In this document: positions 43,488-53,758 of the stretch, one piece after another
Layout of the letters: every line of letters starts with the position of its first letter
How positions within the stretch are numbered: the first letter of the stretch is position 1
NCBI GenBank assembly: GCA_963556195.1
Contig: OY744529.1
Span: 59,356,580 to 59,420,579 of the forward strand
Source: Sepiola atlantica
Taxonomy: Eukaryota; Mollusca; Cephalopoda; Sepiida; Sepiolidae
DNA length: 64,000 nucleotides
Direction: 5' to 3'
Program-made: the position numbers and the translations under genes
Notes under the pieces: generated by a model
Seen by the model: the letters and a program-made list of their open reading frames with translations, nothing else
Databases searched by the model: none
Told to the model about the DNA's origin: nothing

Positions 43488-44284
43488 AAAAACTTTTGCA
43501 TTTATTCATAAAATAGATAAATATCAATATTTTGGTAATTTCGATACAAAAAAATTTATCTTTTAAAAAAGAAATAAATGGATAAAAAAGGGAATTCAAT
43601 TCGCTTGGGCGATGATGCTGGGCTCTTTAAAAACAATAAAAAAGAAAATTTGGCAGTGCAAAAGAGAGATGGGGGAAAGGAAATGAGGGGGCAGCAGCAT
43701 CGTTGTCGTCGACAGCAACAAAAATTGGAAGTTATCTTTCGAATTTCAAAATAATCATTTTGAATGTTAAACGTTGTTCATAAAATCGTTGTTTATTAAT
43801 ACTGCCACTAATATTAATATTAATATGAAGAAAAGTATTAGATTTATGTAAGGAAAGTGGAGTACAAAAAGAGAAATGAATTGCGCCGAATATTAATTTA
43901 TTTGAGAGTGTTTATGAAATTATTATTCAAATGAAGCGTCTTGGTCAGTGTTATTGGCATTTTCTGTTAAGTATATATAATGTGTTTGAAAATCAACCAG
44001 GGTTTTTTACCCCGCCTAATAGACCGGTATTGTACTTGCCTTTGGGTCTGGATTTACGCCGGTCTATTGGGGGTTGCCGGTCCTGTGCAGTTCTAGGAGG
44101 TGCACCCTCCCAGGCTTTGCCTCCCTTCTTTGGGGAGGAGTAAGTTTATTGCTTACTGTCTGGGGCGCCCCTCTCGAGCGCTGGCTTATCTAATCCCACT
44201 TTCCCGACCTTGTGTCACATCTTACCTTGTGGGAGGTAGATAAATAAATTGGATAAATAAAAAAAAACTTTTGCATTTATTCAT
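43488..44284 (+). mobile_element. Retroposed insertion of ~750 bp with ~22 bp direct repeats and poly-A end
   Basis: AAAAACTTTTGCATTTATTC occurs at 43488 and again at 44263, each followed by AT; the two copies bound 753 bp. The interior ends GATAAATAAATTGGATAAATAAAAAAAA directly before the second copy (shown as a theme), an A-rich tail as expected for reverse-transcribed sequence. The part 43960-44230 is much more GC-rich than the surroundings and has CCGGTATTG...GCCGGTCTATTGG and GGAGGTGCACCCTCC words that could form hairpins. A 70-codon frame at 43931-44143 has no known motif. A LINE end, a SINE or a retroposed transcript are all possible. Confidence 0.6.
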
Positions 44285-44600
44285 TTAGACTAGTGCGAAC
44301 ACTGGTGAAGCATATTTTTTCAGCCATTTTTGACGGAGGATATACATGTAAGTAGATGACAATGATTGTTATCGACTGATACAGCAGTTAATGTATCGTT
44401 TTTATAGTAATAAACAAATACACGATAACTGAATCGCATATTTAAATTTAAAAATATCAATAGCTATTCAAATTTTAATAGAATATTGTTTAATCGTAAA
44501 TTTTCCTTGATATTCATTTTTATCTACACAGTAAATACTTAATTATTCAAGCTGTAGCAATCTGATTCAATATTATGTTGATAAATGACATTTTTGAGTC
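44285..44600. other. AT-rich interval, nothing recognised
   Basis: No feature supported. Confidence 0.45.
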
Positions 44601-45183
44601 ACTAATAATAATGATAATCATAATAATCATAAGAAAAATAAATATTAAGGAAAATTCTTGTGTGCAGAAACCAACCTACATAACTAGGTTACACTGATCA
44701 ACCAGAGGTAAGTTCAAATAGAAATAGAACAAAAAATATAGAAAGAACATTACACGAAACCAAGGGAACTGAAACTGACATAAATTCTATAATCACCCCC
44801 CCCCCCAAAAAAAACCCTCACACACACGGACACAAACACATACATGGGGTGGCACCAGCCTCGGTTGGTACCACACAAAATGATCATGAACGGTCAAAGA
44901 AAAGACCAGATATCCACTGTTAGTGTGCAGAGAGTACAGGTATCTTGGGGGAAGCTTATTACCACATAAATTCAAGAGAAGACCAATGATCGTTGTCAGC
45001 AAGAAATGAATGATAAACGGCTGTTGCAATAATGCAAAATGATTTGCAATAGTTATGGAAAGAGGTGGAGAGGGCTGGAAGTCTGGAGAGGATTGTTGTT
45101 ACTCAGAACACCACTTGTTATTGCCAGTGAGCAATCACTGATAATGACTCTTGAAACACCAATAATAATAATAATAATAATAA
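44601..45183 (+). mobile_element. R4/Dong-like LINE, 3' end only, between AAT-type runs
   Basis: ATTAAGGAAAATTCTTGTGTGCAG near 44646 (theme) translates to ILRKILVCRNQPT, the last residues of the ORF seen at 24455 and 25705. The 3' UTR follows, with GGCACCAGCCTCGGTTGGTA (44850-44869) and GTGAGCAATCACTGATAATG (45127-45146), then AATAATAATAATAATAATAA (45161-45182). An AAT-rich stretch (44603-44632) lies immediately upstream. It is a severely 5'-truncated copy. Confidence 0.75.
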
Positions 45184-45559
45184 GACGAGTAGTTATAGTA
45201 TTGTTATATGAACCGTTAAAAGGGGAAAGAATATGATAAAAAGAAAGTTGGCTTCCATATAAAGTTAATCTCTAAGTAATGAAAGCAGCTTTAGTTGCAA
45301 ATTTGATCCTTTATATTTTCTGCCGATATTTTGCTCTTGCCAAATATCGGCAGAAAATAAAAATAAAATGAGTGAAGATAAAATCAACTAGAAATAGGAA
45401 ATTCCCAACGAGAATCTCTGATAAGAAGCCATACGTATCTCGGAATAACGATGGAATGTGAAACATAAGAAAATAAATCCCTAACCAGCGTTAAAGCTGA
45501 ACATTTGCTTTTAAAATATTGTGAAAATATATACACCTCTATCTTTATAAACTTGGCTA
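45184..45559. other. AT-rich interval with a perfect hairpin
   Basis: The only feature I see is an 18 bp perfect inverted repeat with a 10 base loop at 45314-45359: TATTTTCTGCCGATATTT, loop TGCTCTTGCC, then the exact reverse complement. Confidence 0.8.
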
Positions 45560-45980
45560 TGTTTATGTTTATATATTTGTATGTACAGGATTCACTCCTA
45601 AACTAATTAACCGATCATTATGAATTTTAGAACACAGCTGCTAGGCATAAAGGGTCAAAATGTGGGCTATAATTAGTTTCATTTAGTTTTATGCAATGGG
45701 GATAAAAAGGTGGAATCCTTTCATGAAAATTCAGAAACCTTCGATTTTTGTGAAATTTTAATAATAGTTATTAGACATCATGTAATAAATATTCCCCAAA
45801 TTTAATTTTCTTTGGAGTATTTTAAAGGCTTTTAGGGGGCATGATATAGGCACAACCTCTCATTTGAAAATTCAAATATATCAGATTTACATTGAATTTG
45901 ATACATCGTCATTAGACACCAATGAAGCAAGATTTAGGGAATTTCAATTTATTCTTAAAACCCCTTAAGCTTAAGCCTTA
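45560..45980 (-). repeat. Rep600 dispersed repeat, antisense partial copy
   Basis: Minus-sense order matches copies 1-3: the 3' end with AACTAATTAACCGATCATTA (45601-45620) comes first and TTAAGCTTAAGCC (45965-45977) later. The copy stops where the antisense LINE fragment begins, near 45985. Confidence 0.75.
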
Positions 45981-45984
45981 AATT

Positions 45985-46202
45985 TGAGAAAAGAGAGGGA
46001 ATTCCAAAGCAAGCAGTTCAAGGAAAGAAGCTATTAGAGTAGAAAATTTTCCGGCATCTAGAGACCTCTACAGTGAAGGGGTATGATTTTGCTGTTAGTC
46101 TGGTGGGTCGAAGGTATTTATGTTGAGGGAGTACAAGTGTAGTAAGTTTATCAGAACTTTTAAAACAAGCACAGTGATGCAACAAATACATCGAAGACAT
46201 TG
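45985..46202 (-). pseudogene. Antisense LINE 3' end, part 1 (downstream part of an interrupted copy)
   Basis: The reverse frame 46206-46018 reads SSDKLTTLVLPQHKYLRPTR and ends NSFFP, homologous to the sense copy at 46480-46620. Its upstream part lies beyond 46855, because a sense-strand copy of the same family is inserted between them. Confidence 0.75.
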
Positions 46203-46855
46203 CCAAGGCTGCCGCAATGAAGGTTGGCTCCCTCTACCTTGCTAGTAAACTCCTCACACCTGACATTATCCTGTATCTCTACAAAGCCACCATCTGCCCA
46301 TGCATGGAGTATTGTTGTCACATCTAGGCTGGTGCATCATCTACTAGTCTCTCCCTCCTTGACAAGGTCCAAAAAAGAATCGCCAACCTAATAGGTCCCT
46401 CACTGTCAACCAAGCTCCAGTCCCTGTCCCATCACCGCAATGTAGCATCCTTGTGCTTGTTTTACAAATACTTCAATATATTATGCTCCGATGAATTGGC
46501 TACTCTGGTGCCCCCTCGACGTAAATTCACTAGACCAACTCGACAATCAACTAAATCTCATTCATACACTGTGGAGGTCCACAGATGTCGGAGAGCTTTC
46601 TACTCAAATAGTTTCTTTCCTCGTGCTGCTGGCCTCTGGAACTCCCTCCCTGCACCCTGTTTCCCCGACAGTACAGACATACAGAAATTTAAAACTAATG
46701 TAAACAGACATCTCACTGCGCAGATCCCAATTTAGGTTGACCCCCCCCCCCCCAACCTTCTCCCCTCTTCTTTTTTCTCAGTAGCCCCTTACATCTACAG
46801 TGGCGTCCTGCCTTGTTTGGGGTGAACTATGTTAAAAAAAACAAAAAAAACACTG
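46203..46855 (+). mobile_element. LINE 3' end (APE LINE family), sense copy nested in an antisense copy
   Basis: It starts inside the post-RT region at about 46203. It encodes AKAAAMKVGSLYLASKLLTP, then YLYKATICPCMEYCCH (46280-46323), one stop (TAG for Trp near 46326), SLSLLDKVQKRIANLIGP, and an uninterrupted frame 46451-46735 that ends DIQKFKTNVNRHLTAQIPI before TAG. The 3' UTR runs to 46855 and ends in A-rich AAAAAAAACAAAAAAAACAC. It is the best preserved C-terminus of this family here. Imperfect words at both junctions, GTGATGCAACA (46175-46200 area) and GCGATGTGACA (46858-46868), may be a diverged target duplication. Confidence 0.8.
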
Positions 46856-47400
46856 TGGCGATGTGACAGGGGTTGGAGTGTGGCAGACAGCGCTGGACCT
46901 ATTAGGTTAGAAATTTATTTTTATACTCTGTCTAGGAGGGAGAGGCTAGTGGTTGGTGCATCAACCAAGACGTGGCAACAATACTCCATGCATGGGCAAA
47001 TAGTAGCTTTATTAAGATATAGGATACTGGCACGTGTGAGAAGTTTTCTAGCCTGGTTGATGGAGCCCACATTCTTTGCAGCAGACTTAGCAGTATTTTC
47101 TATAAACTTATTCCACTTCATGTTGCTTGAGAATGTCAGGCCGAGAAGTTTAAAAATTGGACTTTTGGGAATGTGCTATCGGCCATTACAATCGGTGGCT
47201 GAAAAGGTTTTTTTTATAGTTGTTAAAGGAAAGGATCTTTGTCTTGGTAGCATTAAATATGACTATCCATTTTGCCTCCATTTTACTAAAGGTCATTTTC
47301 CAAGGATTCAGTTATTGTCTTGCATCTGTGAGCATTCGATTTGCCATCCTGCTGGGAATAGAGCAGAAGAGAAGGTGATGCTAACAGCTTAACAAATGGT
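46856..47400 (-). pseudogene. Antisense LINE, part 2 (upstream part of the interrupted copy)
   Basis: Minus-strand frames read NMKWNKFIENTAKSAAKNVG (reverse ORF 47121-46921), YLNKATICPCMEYCCH and LSLLDRV, with more RT-end sequence up to about 47400 in broken frames. Together with 45985-46202 it forms one antisense copy interrupted by the sense insertion. Confidence 0.75.
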
Positions 47401-47635
47401 CCTTCTTCAAATTCGGGACTATTCTTTTTTTCTTTAGTCATAGTGAGACTTTAATTCTAGGCAAGAGTGCACCACCCATGGGGACGATGGAGTAGCGGAC
47501 GACATAAGGTTTGATTTAATTGTGCTGTTATAATTTGTGATTTGCATTCGATAACAAATATATATTTTGTTTGATGATAACTTACAAGACATTAGAGCTC
47601 CCCTCAGAGACAAGGTATATATATGCAAGAATTAA
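47401..47635. other. Short unassigned interval
   Basis: No feature supported. Confidence 0.4.
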
Positions 47636-47875
47636 ACACCAATTAAGCAAGATTCCCTGAATTTTAATTTCTTTTTAAGCTTAAGCCTTAAATTTTAGGC
47701 ATTTTCTAAAATAAAAATCATGTAATAAATTTTGATCAAAATTAGAATAATGATTTTAGACCTAAGGTTTAGTATCATTATATCTTGATTTTTAATCTTT
47801 GTAAGGCGACATAAAAGTGATGCAAAACTGTTCTGTCCAAGGAATTCATTTTATCCGTCCTGGGGCAGATGATAG
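47636..47875 (-). repeat. Rep600 dispersed repeat, antisense 5'-half copy
   Basis: It runs from ACCAATTAAGCAAGATTCCC through TTAAGCTTAAGCC and ATTTTGATCAAAATTAG to TTTATCCGTCCTGGGGC, which is the reverse of the Rep600 start. Confidence 0.75.
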
Positions 47876-47929
47876 TTAGGAGGGGTGCCCATAAACTTGG
47901 TGCATATATTTGTATATATACATATATAT

Positions 47930-49560
47930 TCTTATCTCTAGGATTCACTTCTAATCTAATTCACCGATCATTATGAATTATGGGATATATATTCTAGGCA
48001 ACACGATAAGTAACGTTAGCACACTATTTTTCTGTATATTTACCACTTCGGGGGGGTGTTTCCCCAAACTATGTTTATCTGTATATATAATTTTTTGTTT
48101 GTTTACGATTCACACCTAAACTAATTAACCGATCATTATGAATTTTGGAATATATATTCTATGCAACATGGTGAGTAACGTGGGTATATTATGTTTTCGT
48201 AAAGTTGATATTCAGGGGTTATGTTTGTATTAAGTTAGGTATGCGTATATGGTTATATATTTGTATGTACAGGATTGACTCCAAAAATAATTAACCGATA
48301 ATTGTCAATTTTAGAACACAGCTGATAGGCCTAAGGGGAAGCCGTTCCTGAAAATTCAGAAAACTCTGATTTTTAAAAGTTTACAATTGGTATTAGATAT
48401 CAATTAATAAATATTCTTCAAATTTCAGTTTCTTTGGAATATTCCAAAGAGCTTTTAGGAGACATAATATGAAAAATCAAATATATCAGATTTGCATTGA
48501 ATTTGATCATAGTCATTAGACACCAATTGAGCAAAATTCCCTGAATTTCAATTTCTTTTTAAGACCCTTTAAGCTTAAGCCTTTAATGTTAAAAACTTTC
48601 TAGAATCAAAATCATGTAATGGATTTTAATCAAAATTAGAATAAGGATTCTGAGCATAAGTTTTAGTATAATTCTATCTTGATTTCAATCTTTACAAGGA
48701 AAAATAAAACTGGTGCAAAACTATTCCTGTCAGGAGAATTTATTTCATCTATCCTGGAATAAGATGATATTTCGGGGGAGCAAAATATGTGTATATTTTA
48801 GAAGTGAATCTTATATTCATATATATATATAAATATATATGAATATAAGATTCAATTCTAAACTAATTAACTGATCATTATGAATTATGGAATGAATATT
48901 CTAGGAAACATGATGAGTAATGTGGACACATTATTTTTTGTAAACTTTCCATTTAGAGGTTATGCCCCCAAACTATGTCTATATGTTTATACTTATATAT
49001 ATTTATATTTGTACGTATAGGATTCACTTCTAAACTAATTAACTGATCATTATGAATTATAGAATATATATTCTATGCACTTTATTTATTTTGTAGACTT
49101 TATAATTGGGGGTGAGATTTAAACTATATATATATATATATATATAATTCACTGCTAAACTAATTAGCCGATCATTATGAATTATGGAATATATATTCTA
49201 GGCAACATGATGAGTAATGTGGGCACATTATTTTTTGCAAACTTTGCCATTTAGAGAGTGTGCCGCACCTCCAAACTTGTACTCGCCCCCCCCAAAAAAA
49301 AGACTTTCAAAATAAGAGAGAGACAAAAGATTTAATAGATAAAAATTGATGTGCATCAAAGTTGGAGTTATATTAAGTAATACATTTTTAATCAGATCAA
49401 TGCACGTACGTGTATGTAGTTGGTAAACTCCTAAACTGATGAAATTATCATTATGAATTATGGAATACATATTCTAGGCAACATAGTGAGTAACATGGGC
49501 CCATTATATATTTACTTTTTAAATCTTGCCATTTAGAGGGTGCTCCCAAAACTGTATCAT
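47930..49560. repeat. Cluster of Rep600-end and related repeats, partly tandem
   Basis: The word GATCATTATGAATT or a close variant occurs near 47966, 48132, 48295, 48873, 49045, 49171 and 49447. Most are followed by TATATATTCTAGGCAACA, GATGAGTAA(C/T)GTGGG and CATTATTTTTTGTAAA-like words, so a unit of about 120-170 bases has been amplified. One full antisense Rep600 copy lies at about 48225-48775. A long near-perfect palindrome lies at 48797-48863. No coding capacity. Confidence 0.75.
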
Positions 49561-49734
49561 TAAAAAAAAAGAATTGATTAAATTAAAAATTTAATGCTAT
49601 ACTTATTGCTAATACGTATCTTAGGACTGGTATTCTGCTAGTATATATGAAGCCGATTCATAATAATGAAATGATTTCTGTTTTATGATTTTTAATGAAA
49701 TTTATAATACAAACCAAATTGCCAAATTTTAATC

Positions 49735-50600
49735 AATTTGTATATTAGCCATTGTTTTCAATGACCTGTTTCCATTTACCAATTAACTTTCTAATGCTCT
49801 TTCACTTGTTTGTCTTCAGTGAATTTTCTGTTTTGAAGCTCATTCTGCTAATCAGTCAGGGCAATATGGTGGACGGGGTAGAACAGTACATCCAAGTTGC
49901 AAAAGCTGTTCTTGTGTCACTTTTGCAGTGTGTGGTTCTGCGTTGTCATAGAGGTGATCAACCTTTTTCATATTGACAAGTGCTGGGCGTTTTTTACTTA
50001 GGTTTTCGTTCACATGCTGCAATTGATCAACATAATAGTTTGCATTTTGTGTTTGGTTGCGGCCTAAAAAATCATGATGGATAATACCATGAGTATCTCA
50101 CCAAAAGCACAGTAAAATCTTTCTTCCATGGATCTCAATTGGATATTGTCCTAGGAAACCCATTTTTCACCACCTGTTATGACACGATCAAGAAAGGACT
50201 CATTTTGTAGCCTGGACAGATGAGTTGTTGCAATGGAAAGATGATCTGCCTTATTTTTCCAACTTAATGAATAAGGAACCCAGACGTCTAGTTCGTTAAC
50301 CTTACCCATCTTTTCTAAGTGACGGCATATAGTGGACTGAGAAGTATTGAGTTCTTCTGACAATTCACGAGTGCTTAGATGAGGATCATTCTCCACTCAC
50401 GTGTTTAAAATAGCTTCATCGATATCTGATGGGCGCTCGGACCTAGACTTATCTTTAAAGCTCAAATCTCCAGAACAAAACTTTGTAAACCAATTTCTTA
50501 TTTGTCGACATCTTGGCCATATTTGCAGCACCATTTTCTTGTTTAAACTCCCACAACATCACATATCAAATATGCAGCTCCAGTCCGTCCATACTAAGGG
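49735..50600 (-). pseudogene. Mariner-family transposase, decayed
   Basis: In minus sense, a helix-turn-helix region around 50400-50540 precedes the frame 50396-50151. That frame reads HLSTRELSEELNTSQSTICR (second helix-turn-helix), WVPYSLSWKNKADHLS (the 'WVPH.L' motif of mariners) and FLDRVITGGEKWV. In active mariners the motif is TGDEKW, and its Asp is the first catalytic residue; here the codon reads GGT, Gly. Further on in other frames are IHGRKILLCFW, a DNAEPHTA motif (second Asp, near 49900) and a PPYCPD motif (third Asp, near 49830). Stops and frameshifts make it a pseudogene. I could not identify terminal inverted repeats. Confidence 0.85.
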
Positions 50601-50604
50601 TTAT

Positions 50605-50765
50605 AAATTTTTAATTTTCCTGCAACACAAGTGAGAATACAGCCAAAACAAGAAAGAAACGTTGTATTAAAATTTAGACGAGCAAACCAAAATTTGAGGT
50701 GTTTTAAAATGACCAAAACATGTTTTAAACTTTATCAACAAAATCGAAAATAATTTATGAATCGA
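50605..50765. other. Flank, nothing recognised
   Basis: AT-rich sequence between the mariner remnant and the next Rep600 copy. Confidence 0.4.
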
Positions 50766-51345
50766 CCTAATATATAAAGTTAGATATGTGTATATGTTTA
50801 TATATTTGGTATGTACACGATTAACTCCTAAACTAATTAACCGATCATTATGAATTTTGGACACAGCTGTAAGGCATAAAGGGTCATAATGTGGACTATA
50901 TTTAGTTTAATTAAGTTTAATGTTAAGCATGTAAAAAGGAGGTGGAAGCCTTTGTGGAAATTCATATATCTCGAATTTTTGTGAATCAATTAATAAATAT
51001 TTCTAAAATTTTAGTTTTTTTTTTTAGTAATTAAAGGGTTTTTAGGGGGGGGGGCATGATGTGAGCATAACCTCGCATTTGAAAATTCAAATATTTAAGA
51101 TTTTCATTAAATTTGATCCATAATCATTAAAGAATTTTCCTTGAATTTTAATTTCGTTTTAAGCCTTAAATAGACATTTTCTAGAATTAAAATCATTTAA
51201 TGGATTTTTATCAAAAGTGGAATAAGAATTCTAGATAAACGGTTTTGTATCATTATATCTTGATTTTAATCTTTGTAAAGGGACATAGTGCAAAACTGTT
51301 CTGTTTGGGGAATTAATTTTACCCACCCCGGAACGGACTGGTATT
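50766..51345 (-). repeat. Rep600 dispersed repeat, antisense, near full length
   Basis: It begins TATAAAGTTAGATATGTGTA, has AACTAATTAACCGATCATTA at 50829-50848, and ends TTACCCACCCCGGAACGGAC, the reverse of the Rep600 head. A G-run occurs near 51044-51052. Confidence 0.75.
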
Positions 51346-51662
51346 GACCTTGTATAAAACATAACATGAAAAATATATAAATGTTGACGTATAGGAGTAC
51401 AAAATATCCGTTAAATAAAATCTTTTTTCTAAAAGAACAAAATTTTCGTCCGTCCCTTCGGCCGTCCTCAGTGTATTGCGAGATATGTGTGTGTACGATG
51501 GGTGTTGGTAGCAAGGGGAAAAATATAGGACATGAGGTGAAGAAATGTTTACATGTGACTCGTGCTGTGTGTCCATCCCAGCATCTTTGCACTTGAAGAG
51601 GTTATAAACTTGGGTTGTGTTGTTGTGGAATTTTTCCAAAACATAGGTGGGCAATAAAAATG
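51346..51662. other. Interval before the (TA)n array, nothing recognised
   Basis: Several overlapping frames on both strands have no recognised motif, and the longest (reverse, 51987-51319) reads through the TA repeat and is spurious. Confidence 0.45.

Positions 51663-51727
<65 letters not shown>
51663..51727. repeat. (TA)n microsatellite at the 5' end of a Penelope-like element
   Basis: About 32 TA units. Penelope-like coding sequence starts within a few tens of bases. Confidence 0.97.
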
Positions 51728-51731
<4 letters not shown>

Positions 51732-52800
51732 CGCATATGACAATTAGCAATAGGAGCTGAACCAAAAGAAATATAAATGAACATAGACAACAGAGGCACT
51801 CCATCAAACCTAATGTGAATGAGCAACATATAGATAGTTCCATACCTACTCCACGTAAACGCCTTAGAAGGAAAAACAATATCTTGTTTAACCCATCTTT
51901 TAATAACAACGTTAAAACTAACATTCCCAAGGAATTCTTTAAAATATTAGAAAACTCCTTTAAACACCCACATAAATATAGCTCCATACTTAATAAAAGC
52001 TCAATTAAAATTGCCTACTCCACTATGCCTAACATAGCCCAAACAATAATTTCAGCAAATAGCAAAAAAATAAAATCTACCCAATCCAACGCTAGTTGCT
52101 CCAATCCCAGAAATGCGTGCAACTGCAGGCGTACCAGTGAATGCCCATTGGATAATAGATGCACATACACTGATATTGTCTATGCTTGTACGGTAACTGA
52201 ACTAAATAATTCTACAATAAACCATAGAGATCACATAAATGCAGCCCCTAATCAAACTCCACAACTGAGCATAATGACTAGTTTACACCATAATGCTACA
52301 CCTAATAATTCTACTATCCATCCTCCACCTCAGCAAGCCGATAATGATGTTCCAACGGTAGTTAATGATAATGCTAACCATAATATACAATCAATTAACC
52401 AACCTAATCCATATCATGAAAATACAGTAAACAGAAGTTGACCCGTGAATAGAAATATAAGTGGTTCGGGAATAATAGCAAACCCTAAGATACACTCTTA
52501 TATTGGTGCTACGGCAAATCTAATTAAAACCCGCATATCTATGCATAATTACTCCTCCAATAACGATGTCAGCAACAACAAAACATCACTGACTACTTTA
52601 GTTAAAAATCTAAGATCCAAAAATATTCCACACAGTATAAAATGGTCCATCCTGAAAAAATCAAACTCTTATAACCCAGGATCTAGATCCTGCGGTCTAT
52701 GCAATTCAGAGGCCGTGATGATTGCCACAGCATCGGAACGTTTAAATTTAAACTAACTCTAGAAATGAATTAGTTTCCAAATGTCGCCATAGGAGGAAAT
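51728..52800 (+). pseudogene. Penelope-like element: C-terminal RT end and GIY-YIG endonuclease
   Basis: Frames 51815-52441 and 52445-52756 are in the same phase, separated by one TGA. NILFNPSFNNNVKTNIPKEF (near 51880) and IAYSTMPNIAQTI (near 52009) match the segment between RT and endonuclease in Penelope-like elements. CNCRRTSECPLDNRC (near 52121) is the Cys-rich motif before the nuclease, and IVYACTV (near 52167) is the GIY strand. The YIG strand, SYIGATANLIKTRISMH, comes only near 52497, after about 105 residues rich in Asn, Pro, His and Thr. RSCGLCNSEAVMI (near 52690) follows, and NELVSKCRHRRKF in another frame (near 52766-52800) ends the domain. The 5' part with RT is absent. Confidence 0.85.
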
Positions 52801-53514
52801 TCAAGTATGCACAATTCAGCCCACCACCAAACCCACCGTAGATGCTTGAGTGAGGGTCGGGACCAGCTTCAGAGTGTTCAGTCTTGGAGATGTATGTGTC
52901 AAATCTTCCCTGCTTATAAATATCTCTTTAAATCTCTTAAAAAAATTTTTAAGTTGCATAAGTATGGATCTTTTAATTTAAAAACCAATTTTTTTAATTA
53001 TTAAATTTTTAAGTTATTAAATTGCGGGGGTCTAGATTTTTAAATTTTTAAAGTTTTAAATTATTAAATTCTAAATGTGTTAAAAAATTCTTAATTATTA
53101 ATTTCATAAATCTTATAAATTATATGAAAGGGCTAGGTGTGTGAATTTGGTTTGTATACTTAAAGCAGAGGTTCAAATTATAAGTTTGGAGGGGGACATA
53201 TCGAGACTCTTACCTAAATTTACAGATCCGTCTATGTGACTCAGACTTTTAATATTCAAATATATACATAGCTGATTTGACCCAGACATATAACATCCGG
53301 TATGCATATAATTGAATTTACACATCTCTCACAATGTGTGGGCGCTTTCCTTGTTAACTGAAAACATGTAACATCCGTTTGTGCGCGCGGTTTGAATTCA
53401 TTTTCGTTCGTGCTGTTGTCTTATTAAGTTGAAGTGTTCGCTTTCGGATTTCTTATGCTGTCTACTGGGCTTGCGCAAGCTTTATTACCTTTGAATGTAA
53501 TTTTTTTCTTTTGA
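52801..53514. other. AT-rich interval, nothing recognised
   Basis: Many A/T words, including repeated TTAAATTTTTAA around 52975-53100. No feature is supported. Confidence 0.45.
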
Positions 53515-53519
53515 GTAAT

Positions 53520-53742
53520 TGTTGTGGACCCGTTTAGGGGTACCAACAATGAAATAAAAGAACAACAGGTTTAGAGATAATAATAATCAATTGTATTGAA
53601 CAGAGAAATTATACACAAGTCAGTGTTGGCAGTGCTAGTGCCAAAATGTGGTACCAATGTACTCCCGGCAAAAGCCGGTATTTATGGTAGCCGGTTGCTA
53701 CCATTTAGTTATTATTAAAGGGTAGGTAGGTCACCCACAACA
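53520..53742 (-). repeat. 3' LTR (element on minus strand), 223 bp
   Basis: It begins TGTTGTGGACCCG and ends CACCCACAACA on the plus strand. One substitution separates it from the other LTR (CCGGCAAAAG here, CCGGTAAAAG there, near 53667). Confidence 0.96.
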
Positions 53743-53758
53743 CCCCCTTCCGAAACTC
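53743..53758 (-). promoter_or_regulatory. Polypurine tract
   Basis: In minus sense GTTTCGGAAGGGGG abuts the 3' LTR, the expected place for plus-strand priming. Confidence 0.85.

Noticed and set aside
51319..51987. 222-codon reverse frame
   Set aside because: It crosses the (TA)n tract and opposes the Penelope-like coding sequence.
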